NCBI GenBank assembly: GCA_037141255.1 | Contig: JBAXCX010000001.1 | Location: 1-64,000, forward strand | Reading direction: 5' to 3' | Length of the DNA stretch: 64,000 nucleotides | Source: IMCC26207 sp037141255 | GTDB lineage: Bacteria > Actinomycetota > Acidimicrobiia > Acidimicrobiales > Microtrichaceae | In this document: piece after piece, positions 49,341-57,571 of the stretch | Layout of the letters: every line of letters starts with the position of its first letter | Numbering within the stretch: the stretch's first letter is position 1 | The notes under the pieces: model-generated | What the model was told of the DNA's origin: nothing | The model's database searches: none | What the model saw: only the letters and a program-made list of their open reading frames with translations | Made by a program: the position numbers and the translations under genes

Positions 49341-50832
49341 GAGCTGCAGTCCACTCGCTGCCAACCCATCCAGCAGAGCCGGGACGCAGGCCCTCAGCAA
49401 GCTGGAAGAGGGTGGACAGGCCCTGATTGGTGAGCAGGAGAACCTCTGCAATGGTTCCCGTCTTGGCGTCGAGTGCTGCCGAGAGCGCCTGCCCGTTCGC
49501 CGATTTTTTGCCCGGTGCATCCGTGCTGATGAGCAGTACTTGGGTTCCCGATTGCACATCTGCTTGCTCAGCAAGAAGCAACGACAAGGCTGAGGCCTTC
49601 CCAAGAGACCGAAACAACGTCTCAGGTCGCTTCAACCCCGGCCGAGCGGCACTGAACGCTCCCGAGAAATCAACCACAAGGCGCTGGCTGCGAGCATCTA
49701 GTACCGAAAAGCTGAACTCGATTCCGGCCACCTTGATACTTTCAAGAATTGGACCAAACTGCTCAAAGCCGGCCTGCACCAGCATGCGACGAGCAACTTC
49801 TTTGGCCGCAAGACCCTCTCGGTGGGCCTGCTGAAGCCAGTCCTCTTGGCTGGTGCCGGCCGAGGGAACAAGTGGGATGGCACCTCGCTGCTGCCCAATC
49901 AGAGCAATGCGCTCTTTCGCCTTACGGACATAGTCAGCATCGGTGTCATAGCCAACAAAGTGGCGCTCGGTCTGAAGGGCCGCAACTGCGGTGGTTCCCG
50001 AACCCATGAACGGATCCAAGATGAGGTCACCTTTGTAGGAATACAGATTGATCAGTCGCTCAGGTAGGGCTACGGGGAAAGGTGCCGGATGGCCGACTCG
50101 CTTTGCTGACTCAGGTGGGATCTCCCACATGTCGAGCGTGGCATCCATGAACTCATCCCGATACATCGTTGACTCGTAGGGCAACTCACGATCTTTGCGA
50201 ATATCTGCAGAGAGTGGGCGGTCAAAGCGCCCCTTGGAAGCAATAATCACCCGCTCAGTCAAATCTCGAAGAACGGGATTTGTGGCCCGCTGGAAACTGC
50301 CCCATGCACAAGAACCTGAAGCTCCCCGTTGCTTCACCCAGACCACTTCACCGCGCAGCAACAAGCGAAGGTCGTCTTGCAGGATTGAGGTGATATCGGC
50401 CGAAAGGGAGCGATAGGGCCGGCGGCCCAGATTGGCCACGTTGACCGCTATGCGTCCACCGGGTTCAAGAGTGCGTACACATTCAGCAAATACTTCTCGC
50501 AACATCTGCAGATAGTCCAGGTAGGTGGCAGGCACGTGTTCGGCCTCGAGTTCGGTCTCGTAGGCTTTCCCAGCGAAATAGGGTGGTGAGGTCACAACGA
50601 GTGCCACGGACCCATCTGCTACCTGATTCATCTTGGCTGCTGTGCCCAAGAAGACTTGATCGATGCACCGCACCTGGTGGTCATTCGAGATTTCATCTGC
50701 AGTCGAGACCTGAGGAGCGGCAAAGCGCGCGTAGAAGTCGCTGGCGTCATGCCCCTCACGTTTGCCAACGCCAAAGTCAGAAGTAGAGGTGGACCTCCTC
50801 TTCTTTGGCTCGGTTGCATCGGCTCCTGGCAC
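49333..50832 (-). CDS. DNA methyltransferase, beta-class with C-terminal extension
   Basis: 499 residues from a GTG with GGGAG five bases upstream. Motif IV is TSPPYFAGK near residue 85, motif I is DPFMGSGTT near residue 285, the order of the beta class. The SPPY form is common in N4-cytosine and some N6-adenine enzymes. A further 180 residues after the methylase core are unassigned (FEQFGPILESIKVAGIEFSF). No restriction gene is near, so it is probably an orphan methylase. DUF3097 and the TPP-like gene follow in overlap. Confidence 0.93.
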   Translation of the reverse strand: MPGADATEPKKRRSTSTSDFGVGKREGHDASDFYARFAAPQVSTADEISNDHQVRCIDQVFLGTAAKMNQVADGSVALVVTSPPYFAGKAYETELEAEHVPATYLDYLQMLREVFAECVRTLEPGGRIAVNVANLGRRPYRSLSADITSILQDDLRLLLRGEVVWVKQRGASGSCAWGSFQRATNPVLRDLTERVIIASKGRFDRPLSADIRKDRELPYESTMYRDEFMDATLDMWEIPPESAKRVGHPAPFPVALPERLINLYSYKGDLILDPFMGSGTTAVAALQTERHFVGYDTDADYVRKAKERIALIGQQRGAIPLVPSAGTSQEDWLQQAHREGLAAKEVARRMLVQAGFEQFGPILESIKVAGIEFSFSVLDARSQRLVVDFSGAFSAARPGLKRPETLFRSLGKASALSLLLAEQADVQSGTQVLLISTDAPGKKSANGQALSAALDAKTGTIAEVLLLTNQGLSTLFQLAEGLRPGSAGWVGSEWTAAHG

Positions 50833-50910
50833 TGCGACTCCCGTTCAGATCAACTCGAACTTTACGGGGCCACTGTGACGCTCGCGAGCTCATCGCCCAG
50901 ATTGACTGAT

Positions 50911-51825
50911 TTAGTAGCGCAGGCCCGGTGCTCGTGTGAAGAAAACATCCGTGGCGAGTTGCTGACCAAGCTTGCTGGCATCCCAGCGCTTCGAGTTGTT
51001 GTTGATGGTTGGCCCATCTGTCCAACCCTGCATCAGAATGATGTTCTCGGCCACGGCACGAATAATTTGCCCCGTCACATGGTCAGCCTCATCAGAACAA
51101 AGCCAGGCCACCAGCGGAGAAGAGACAGACGGATCCATGCGGTTCCACTCGTCTTCGGGCACCTCATCGGCCTCGATCACCGCTGGGGCATTCGGCATGG
51201 TTCCGGTGATTCGTGTTGCAGCAGCTGGACCTACGGCGTTGACGGTGACACCCATTTTGTACAACTCCAAACTAAGGGTTTGGGTCAAACTGGCGATTGC
51301 CGCCTTTGCCGGTGCGTAATTGGTCTGGCCGAAGTTTCCGGTAAGCCCGGCGCCCGACACCGTGTTGATGATGCGACCGTTTACCTTCGCACCGGTTTCC
51401 TTATTGACGTTTCGCCAGTGCACGGCGGCATGCTTGCAGGGTGCCCAGGTGCCACGCAGATGCACCTTGATGACTGCATCAAAATCTTCTGGAGTCATGT
51501 TAAAGATTGAACCGTCGCGAACAATCCCGGCGTTATTCACCAGAATATCAAGACGACCAAAGGCATCCACGGCTTGGGCAATCATCTCGCCTGAGGCCTC
51601 GTAGTCAGAGACATCGCCGTAGTTCGACACGGCCTCGCCGCCACGGGCTTTGATGATCTCAACAGTCAGATCTGCATCGTGTCCGACACCTTCGCCCTTG
51701 ACGGAGCCGCCAAGGTCATTGATCACGATCTTTGCTCCGTGCTTGGCAAGTTCGAGCGCATGGCCACGGCCAATACCGTGACCCGCTCCCGTAACGATGG
51801 CAACTTTGCCGTCCAACATACCCAT
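50911..51825 (-). CDS. Short-chain dehydrogenase/reductase, MFE-2-like
   Basis: 304 residues from the ATG at 51825, with GGAGG nine bases upstream. The NAD motif is VTGAGHGIGRGHALELA; VINDLGGSVKGEG resembles the dehydrogenase part of multifunctional enzyme 2. NNAGI and the catalytic Tyr-Lys pair in NYAPAKAA are intact. Such proteins oxidise 3-hydroxyacyl-CoA or steroid hydroxyls. It is longer at the C-terminus than standard FabG. The methyltransferase starts 78 bp downstream. Confidence 0.93.
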   Translation of the reverse strand: MGMLDGKVAIVTGAGHGIGRGHALELAKHGAKIVINDLGGSVKGEGVGHDADLTVEIIKARGGEAVSNYGDVSDYEASGEMIAQAVDAFGRLDILVNNAGIVRDGSIFNMTPEDFDAVIKVHLRGTWAPCKHAAVHWRNVNKETGAKVNGRIINTVSGAGLTGNFGQTNYAPAKAAIASLTQTLSLELYKMGVTVNAVGPAAATRITGTMPNAPAVIEADEVPEDEWNRMDPSVSSPLVAWLCSDEADHVTGQIIRAVAENIILMQGWTDGPTINNNSKRWDASKLGQQLATDVFFTRAPGLRY

Positions 51826-51879
51826 GAGTTCTTTCCTCCATACGGTCAACTCCCGCCAGAGGCTCAACACCCGAACTGG

Positions 51880-51920
51880 TGCCCTCTACGATCCGACGGG
51901 AAATCAGATCCTAGAGGGCA
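51880..51920. other. Stem-loop between aquaporin and SDR genes
   Basis: TGCCCTCTA (51880-51888) pairs with TAGAGGGCA (51912-51920), with imperfect extension of the stem outward (GAACTGG with CCGGTTC). It lies in the 142-bp gap after the aquaporin stop on the minus strand and may act as a terminator, though no T-run is present. Confidence 0.4.
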
Positions 51921-51967
51921 AGCCGGTTCTTCACGAAAACAAGGAGCCGAGGCCGATCAGACCCCCG

Positions 51968-52777
51968 TCAGGCGAGGAGTTCGACGCCCTCGGCTTCGGA
52001 CTCACCCGTTTGAGCCTCATCGCCGCCCGTTGCGAGCTTCCAGATGAATGCGCCAATCACGCCGCCGACTATCGGGGCCACGATGAAGAGCCAGAGTTGC
52101 CCAAGGGCTGTTCCGCCCTCGAACAAAGCGGGGCCGAGCGAGCGAGCAGGGTTGACGCTTGTGTTGGTAATGGGAATGCTAATCAGGTGGATCAGCGTCA
52201 GCATGAGGCCGATGCCGATGGCGGCTTGGGCTTTGGAGGCTGCCTTGGTGGTCACACCCAGAATGACAATAATGAACAATGCGGTGAGCACCACTTCAGC
52301 AATGGCGGCACCGGCAAGGTTGTAAAAGATTCGACCGTTCTGCTGGCCATAAGCATTTGAGGCAAAGGAACCCTGTTCGATCTGGAACCCGCCGGGCTTT
52401 GAAGATTGGATTGACCACAGCACCGCAACTGCGGCGATGGAGCCAAGGCATTGCACGATCACGTATGCAGGAAGGTCTTTCCATGCGAAGCGTTTTGCGG
52501 TAGCCAGTCCAAACGAGACTGCCGGGTTGAAGTGACCTCCAGAAACATGCCCAAACGCGTAGGCCCCGCACAGCACGGTCAGACCGAAGGCGAAACTCAC
52601 ACCGAGATACCCGATACCGAAGTTCGTCACCGTAGTCACACCAATATCGACGCCCCCAATGCCAACCTTGCCTGTGGTGGGAGCAAGCGCTCGAGCGGCG
52701 AAGATTGCCGAACCGCAACCTCCGAGTACCAACAAAAACGTGCCAAGAAACTCAGCACCAAGCTTTTTTGCCAACAT
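51968..52777 (-). CDS. aqpZ: Aquaporin Z
   Basis: 269 residues from the ATG at 52777, with GGAGA just upstream. The six-helix MIP fold has both NPA boxes: SGGHFNPAVSFG and TNTSVNPARSLGPALF. FGLTVLCGAYAFGHVSGG and HLISIPITNTSVNPAR follow the AqpZ rather than the GlpF pattern, so it is a water channel. An insertion of Gly/Ile/Thr-rich residues (GKVGIGGVDIGVTTVTN) lies between helices 1 and 2. The C-terminal tail is acidic (GESEAEGVE). Confidence 0.95.
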   Translation of the reverse strand: MLAKKLGAEFLGTFLLVLGGCGSAIFAARALAPTTGKVGIGGVDIGVTTVTNFGIGYLGVSFAFGLTVLCGAYAFGHVSGGHFNPAVSFGLATAKRFAWKDLPAYVIVQCLGSIAAVAVLWSIQSSKPGGFQIEQGSFASNAYGQQNGRIFYNLAGAAIAEVVLTALFIIVILGVTTKAASKAQAAIGIGLMLTLIHLISIPITNTSVNPARSLGPALFEGGTALGQLWLFIVAPIVGGVIGAFIWKLATGGDEAQTGESEAEGVELLA

Positions 52778-52885
52778 ATGTCTCCTTTTTTTTGCGACAG
52801 GGTACATAAGCGCCGAGTTCTCCAGCTCGTGGCCCTCAACGACTGGTTCGAATGTACTCTGCGGAGTTTGTGAACTCGCGGAACC

Positions 52886-53476
52886 TCAGCCCGAAATGAC
52901 TTCGAGGGCCGTCCAGAGAGAGAGGCACGCAAAAATCACAGCCGCTGTCCGCCGAACTACTCGTAGCGGCAAGAAGCGCAAGAGTTGCTTGCCAGCCACC
53001 GCGGCAATTGCGGCCACGAGCCAGAGCGCGGCTAGGGCGCCGACCGCAACGGCTAGGGGCTGTGCAGTTCGCGCAGCCATGCCAGCGGTGGTGATCTGGG
53101 TGAGGTCGCCAAACTCGGCCAGAAAGATCAGGCCAAAGCTGCGCAAAGCTATACCGAAAAACCCCGTGGCATCGCCTACTTCTGTTGCATCCTCTTCCTC
53201 ATCTGCAGAACGCCAGAGCAGCACGGCTCCAACACCAAACAAAATGGCAACTGCAACGTTCACCGGCCGGTCGGGCAACTCCGAGATCAAGCCACCCAGA
53301 AGAACAGCGAGAGCCACCTGCACCGTGAACGCCGCAGCCACCCCACACCAGACGGGGAGTGGCCGCCCAAAGCGCGTGGTGAGCACCAGCGTGGCCATCA
53401 TCGACTTATCGGGGAGTTCCGCCGGAAACACAGCCAAAAAAGTGGCCAAGGTAACCGCTAAGGCAGAACTAGACAT
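52886..53476 (-). CDS. GDT1/TMEM165 family (UPF0016) cation transporter
   Basis: 196 residues with six hydrophobic helices in two repeats. Each repeat should carry an E-x-G-D-K/R-T/S motif: here they are AELPDKS (near residue 20) and AEFGDLTQ (near residue 120), so the first has Pro for Gly and the second Leu for Lys. Relatives export manganese or exchange calcium for protons. A charged loop (ADEEEDATEVGD) separates the repeats. It starts three bases after the stop of the truncated ligase. Confidence 0.92.
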   Translation of the reverse strand: MSSSALAVTLATFLAVFPAELPDKSMMATLVLTTRFGRPLPVWCGVAAAFTVQVALAVLLGGLISELPDRPVNVAVAILFGVGAVLLWRSADEEEDATEVGDATGFFGIALRSFGLIFLAEFGDLTQITTAGMAARTAQPLAVAVGALAALWLVAAIAAVAGKQLLRFLPLRVVRRTAAVIFACLSLWTALEVISG

Positions 53477-53479
53477 CTG

Positions 53480-54760
53480 TTATACAGGGGGAGAGGATGG
53501 CGACTCAGAGATGGGCTTCGTTGGACGAAGCGTGATCTCTGGCACGCGTCCCGTGATGCGCAGATTGCCGCGCTCGTCCATGCAGCCAAGGTCGCCGGTA
53601 CGAAAAAATCCGTCATCGTCAAAGGCTTCTGCAGTGCGCGCCTCATCGAGATAGCCCACCATCAGCTGCGGAGCCCGCACTCGAAATTCACCCTCTGAAT
53701 CGTCCACAACGATGCTGTTATCGGCTCGAACTAAGCGGATCTCTACCCCCGCTGCTGGCTTCGCATCGGTAGCTGCAAGCTCGCTTGGTGAATCGCAGAG
53801 GTCTGCAATGGTGAGCATCGGAGCTTCAGTCAGGCCATAGCCGCCGAGCACAGGAACGTCGAATAAGGCTCGAACTTCTTCTACGAGTTCGGCTGCGTTC
53901 GGCGACCCACAACCGATGAAGGCGCGCACATCTCCAAAGATCGGATGCAAAACCGACCGCTGAGCAGCAACATACGCCTGGTGATACTGCGTAGATGACC
54001 CAGCTAGCGTGACGCTCTCTCGCGAGAGCACCTCGATGCTCCCTTCAGGGTGAAAGGCGTCGATCAAAATATTGCTACAGCCAGATTGAAGACTTGCAAA
54101 GAGCCAGAGGATCCCGTTGACCTGAGTCACCTCTCCAACAAGAGCGTTTCGATCTCGCCCGATCAGACCAAAGCGCTGAGCCATTGAACGGGCTGCTGCG
54201 ATCAGGGTCGCATCACTGTGGCGAACACCCTTTGGCTGTCCCGTTCTGCCGGCGCTGTAGAAAATCCAAGCTGGCGGAGGCGGCTCGTCATCGAAGAATT
54301 GGGGCAGGGGCTCAAGGGTTGCTGAATCGCCTTGCGGGAGTGCTCGATCGGCGATGAGGAGACGGATCAGACCTCCGGTCTGGGCAACCTCAGTTGCTAT
54401 CTGTTCGTAGTCAAACCCCTCCCACACCGAGGGGACCACGAGCAAGTCTGAGTTCGCCTGAGAAGTGATGTGGGCGAGCTCGCTCTCTCGGCAGCTCGGT
54501 GAGATCGGATTTTGGACAACTCCAAGGCGATTGAGCGCGGCGGCGAGCACCAGAGATTCAATCCAAGTTGGTAGCTGCCAAGAAACAACCTGGCCGGCAC
54601 CCACCCCAGCGGCGCACAGACCCGCAGCGGCCCGTTCGGCTTCTCCCCAGAACTCAGCGAAGGTGAGGGTACGCATGTCCTCGTCAACCATCATTAAAGC
54701 GTCGGGCGTAGCGTCGACCCGCTGCTCCATCAGTTTCCAGAGGGTTCGACCCTGCAACAT
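53480..54760 (-). CDS. AMP-dependent ligase lacking its C-terminal domain
   Basis: 426 residues instead of about 530. The large domain is present: the AMP loop is altered (IFYSAGRTGQPKGVRHS), A5 is GGYGLTEAP and A7 is FRTGDLG. After RITGRVPEITLRP it ends with 12 unrelated residues; the C-terminal domain with the catalytic lysine is absent, and the GDT1 gene starts three bases later, so there is no room for a lost continuation. It may be a decayed gene, or an adenylation domain that works only in part. The 3' end looks like a deletion junction. Confidence 0.85.
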   Translation of the reverse strand: MLQGRTLWKLMEQRVDATPDALMMVDEDMRTLTFAEFWGEAERAAAGLCAAGVGAGQVVSWQLPTWIESLVLAAALNRLGVVQNPISPSCRESELAHITSQANSDLLVVPSVWEGFDYEQIATEVAQTGGLIRLLIADRALPQGDSATLEPLPQFFDDEPPPPAWIFYSAGRTGQPKGVRHSDATLIAAARSMAQRFGLIGRDRNALVGEVTQVNGILWLFASLQSGCSNILIDAFHPEGSIEVLSRESVTLAGSSTQYHQAYVAAQRSVLHPIFGDVRAFIGCGSPNAAELVEEVRALFDVPVLGGYGLTEAPMLTIADLCDSPSELAATDAKPAAGVEIRLVRADNSIVVDDSEGEFRVRAPQLMVGYLDEARTAEAFDDDGFFRTGDLGCMDERGNLRITGRVPEITLRPTKPISESPSSPPV

Positions 54761-54836
54761 CGTTGATTTCCTTGTCTGCGCGTCCTCGTGCGCTCGTCAT
54801 CATAGAGAGTCGCTGCTCTCCCATTCGCCGGAGAGG

Positions 54837-55484
54837 CTAGGAGGGTGAATTCGGCTGCGGAACCTCAGTACCCGGCGGGACTACCAGTACCGTTCGTTGC
54901 CCAAGTGGGGCAGCCAAGGGCAGAGTGACTTCACGGGGAACTGCAGCGGCGCTGCACGGTGGCGCATTCGGGGGGACGAGTACCACGGCGGCAAGCGTGA
55001 CAGATTGACTTGTCTCGCTGACGCTTACCTGAGCGAGAACCTCCTCTGAGGAGACAGCACACGAGATCACCGCAGTGATCGAGGACTCCTGAGGGGATGT
55101 TCGCGTTCGCACGGGTGCCACCGCAGTCTGAGCTTGACTCACAGAGAACTCCGGTGGAACTTGGAAGGCAAACGACAATGACCCGGGTGAGCTCAGCACT
55201 TGGCTCACACCCTCAGGTGCAGCAGCGCCACCGGGAAGCGTGTTTGACACCTCACCCGAGGGTGCGGCCGCTTCTAAGAGGGAGGTAGTGGTGAGTGAGG
55301 TAGTGGTGAGTGAGGTATTTGGCGTGAGGTCGCCCGTGACTGGCTCAGTGGGTGTGTTCGGCGAGCCGATCAGCAGCAGTGCGGCAAGGCCCGCTGCAGC
55401 GAGGAGCACGAACAGCGAAACAAAACCCCAGATGCCAAAAGTTTTACCCTTCCCATCCGTTCGCTTTTGCTCCCCCCAGGTCAC
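54837..55484 (-). CDS. Unknown membrane-anchored extracytoplasmic protein
   Basis: 215 residues from a GTG that overlaps the cyclase stop (GTGA); the longer frame to 55580 is inside the cyclase gene. Residues 1-15 are cytoplasmic and basic, then one membrane helix (FGIWGFVSLFVLLAAAGLAALL) and a Thr/Ser/Pro-rich outer region. A 15-bp tandem repeat near 55283-55318 encodes SLTTTSLTTTSL. The rest forms a small beta-rich domain with two Cys (VISCAVS, PPCSAAA) that could form a disulfide. It is the last gene of the amidohydrolase/ADH operon. Function unknown. Confidence 0.75.
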   Translation of the reverse strand: MTWGEQKRTDGKGKTFGIWGFVSLFVLLAAAGLAALLLIGSPNTPTEPVTGDLTPNTSLTTTSLTTTSLLEAAAPSGEVSNTLPGGAAAPEGVSQVLSSPGSLSFAFQVPPEFSVSQAQTAVAPVRTRTSPQESSITAVISCAVSSEEVLAQVSVSETSQSVTLAAVVLVPPNAPPCSAAAVPREVTLPLAAPLGQRTVLVVPPGTEVPQPNSPS

Positions 55485-56437
55485 AGCACAGCTACGGGTG
55501 CAACGGGTGCAGATGCTGCACCTACGATTGGTTCCGGTGCTGCGCACAGGAGAAAGCTCCACTGCTTCGCAGCAGCACAAGCCTCCGCGAGGCCCTCAAA
55601 GTCCCAATTCTGCCCTTGCAGCAGACCCATATCGCGAAGCTGAATCATGTGCACCGATAAACAGTCAGACCAGTCAGGCAGGTTCGGTGGAAGTGCCTCA
55701 TAGGCATAGTTGTCGGTAAATGCACCCGCTACGTCGTGGCGATGCATCCACTCAATCGACTGCACCGAGAGCCCTGGTAAATGAAAATCTTGACCTACGG
55801 CATACCGCTGCCTCTCCCCGGCGTGATAGTGCCGCATCTCTGCGGTGCGTACGCAGATCACGTCTCCGGACTCAATCGTGATGCCTGCTGCTTCAGCGGC
55901 CTCATCAAGATCATCGCCGGTAATTGCGTATCCCGGGTCGACTTCATCAAGACCAGCGGCCCCCTTCAGGCGAGCAATATCCAACAACACCCCGCGAGTC
56001 ACAATCTGGGGCAGCTTTTCTGCTCCCAACTTGGTAGCCCCGGCTGAAGCAGTGATCACCGAGTTGGGAATGTTGTTATAGAGCAGATCGTCATACGAGA
56101 TATGACACAGCGCATCGATATGGGTTCCGGCGCAGGTGGACATGACGAGCAAGTCATCGGTACCCTCCCAAATTCCCGGAGCGAACTGATCGCGCTCGTT
56201 CAGCGAGGTGGTGGTGAGAATCGGGTTGAACCTTCGAGCAGGTTGGCCCACTTGTATGCCATCGGCGCGCAGCTCAACTGCTAGCGAGATTCGCTGGCCA
56301 GACTGAACTGAATCGACACCTCGCCGAGCCGATGCCTCAGTGAGCAGATTTCCACAGCCGAGTTCATCATCGGTACCCCAGCGTCCCCAGTTGGACACAC
56401 GGTCTGCTAGTTCGCTCAGGTTTCCGGGAAGTGCCAT
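55481..56437 (-). CDS. Cyclase family protein (kynurenine formamidase-like metal hydrolase)
   Basis: 318 residues. The metal motif CAGTHIDALCHISYDD (HxDxxxH) near residue 105 is diagnostic. GVLLDIARLKG, GDVICVRTAEM and HRHDVAGAFTDNYAYE are as in this family's actinobacterial members. These enzymes hydrolyse amides or lactone-like rings. It starts 12 bp after the alcohol dehydrogenase and belongs to a five-gene catabolic operon led by an amidohydrolase. Confidence 0.92.
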   Translation of the reverse strand: MALPGNLSELADRVSNWGRWGTDDELGCGNLLTEASARRGVDSVQSGQRISLAVELRADGIQVGQPARRFNPILTTTSLNERDQFAPGIWEGTDDLLVMSTCAGTHIDALCHISYDDLLYNNIPNSVITASAGATKLGAEKLPQIVTRGVLLDIARLKGAAGLDEVDPGYAITGDDLDEAAEAAGITIESGDVICVRTAEMRHYHAGERQRYAVGQDFHLPGLSVQSIEWMHRHDVAGAFTDNYAYEALPPNLPDWSDCLSVHMIQLRDMGLLQGQNWDFEGLAEACAAAKQWSFLLCAAPEPIVGAASAPVAPVAVL

Positions 56438-56449
56438 CGACGCGCTCTC

Positions 56450-57535
56450 TCAGGCCAGCGTCAGCACGCCGCGGGCAAGTTTGCCCTCATGGAGCTCATC
56501 GAGGGCTAGCTGGAAGTCCTCAATTGGGTAGGTGGCGGACACCAACTCGTCGAGCTTGAGTCGGCCCGCTTGATAGAGCTTGACCATCAGGGGAATGTCA
56601 TATTGCGGACGTGCCGAACCATATCGGCAGCCCATGATGGTCTTATCGTTGTACATCGTGTTGACCACAAAGTTGGCCTCGGAACCCATCTTTGGAACTC
56701 CCAACATGACCAAGGTTCCGCCCCAGTCCAACAAGTCAGTCGAGGTACGGATCAATGCCGTTGAGCCAACGCACTCAAAGACGTAATCCACTCCGTTCGG
56801 GCAAATCTCTTTGACTGCTTCAACCAGATCAAAATCTGGGCCATCGGGGCAGATGAAATGCGTTGCCCCGAACGCTTTCGCAAAAGCTTCTTTGCCAGGG
56901 TTTGTGTCCACCGCAATGATCGGCAGCGCATCAGAAAGCGCCGCTCCTTGGATGGCATTGAGTCCAATGCCGCCAACACCAATCACCACTACGGATTCAC
57001 CATGGGCGACCTTGGCACGATTAAACACAGCTCCCACACCAGTCAGTACGCCACAGCCAATCAGCGAGGCCGAGGTGAGCGGAACCTCGTCAGGAATTTT
57101 CACCGCCTGAGTTGCCTTGACCACCGTCTCTTCACAGAACACGCCCAGATTCGCGAACTGAAACATCTTCTTTGCCTCGTCACCATCACCTCGGGTGAAC
57201 GGCCGAGACAGCTTGCCCAGTGACTGCCGACAAAAGGTCGGCTTCCCGCGATCACAGCTTGCACATTGACCGCAGTTACCAAGCGTGGACAGCACCACAT
57301 GGTCTCCAACAACCACATTCGTCACATCTGGCGCAATCTGGATGATCTCGCCGGCGCCTTCATGACCAAGCACCACCGGAGGTGGAAACATGATGGTTCC
57401 ATTGAGCACCGAGACGTCGCTATGACACAGCCCCGCAGCATCGATGCGCACTCGAACCTCGCCGGCTCGAAGGTCTCGGACCTGAACGTCAGTTTCTACT
57501 TTGGCTTGTTCGCCATCCCATACAAGTGCCTTCAT
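56450..57535 (-). CDS. Zinc-dependent alcohol dehydrogenase (medium-chain family)
   Basis: 361 residues. Zinc ligands are in GLCHSD and GHEGAGEI, the structural zinc set is CGQCASCDRGKPTFC, and the nucleotide motif is IGVGGIGLNA. It resembles the mycofactocin-type enzyme at 16206 in the structural-zinc loop and in IMGCRYGSARPQYDIP near the C-terminus, and may share its electron acceptor (inference). It lies 36 bp after an aldehyde dehydrogenase, which suggests oxidation of an alcohol to an acid in two steps. Confidence 0.93.
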   Translation of the reverse strand: MKALVWDGEQAKVETDVQVRDLRAGEVRVRIDAAGLCHSDVSVLNGTIMFPPPVVLGHEGAGEIIQIAPDVTNVVVGDHVVLSTLGNCGQCASCDRGKPTFCRQSLGKLSRPFTRGDGDEAKKMFQFANLGVFCEETVVKATQAVKIPDEVPLTSASLIGCGVLTGVGAVFNRAKVAHGESVVVIGVGGIGLNAIQGAALSDALPIIAVDTNPGKEAFAKAFGATHFICPDGPDFDLVEAVKEICPNGVDYVFECVGSTALIRTSTDLLDWGGTLVMLGVPKMGSEANFVVNTMYNDKTIMGCRYGSARPQYDIPLMVKLYQAGRLKLDELVSATYPIEDFQLALDELHEGKLARGVLTLA

Positions 57536-57571
57536 GATGCTGACCCTAGCCCCCCGCAGGAGTGCTCGCTC

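Noticed and set aside
49341..49604. N-terminal extension of the DUF3097 protein
   Set aside because: It lies within the methyltransferase coding region in another frame and is Arg/Ser/Cys-rich.
51797..52360. Plus-strand open frame of 187 codons over the aquaporin gene
   Set aside because: Antisense to clear NPA-box coding sequence and low-complexity composition.
52659..53654. Plus-strand open frame of 331 codons antisense to aquaporin, GDT1 and the ligase
   Set aside because: It crosses three real genes, is rich in Ser/Arg/Ala/Thr and has no recognisable domain.
54795..54833. Possible terminator hairpin (CTCTCC with GGAGAG) after the amidohydrolase operon
   Set aside because: Only a 6-bp stem with an 8-base loop and no T-run; too weak to annotate.
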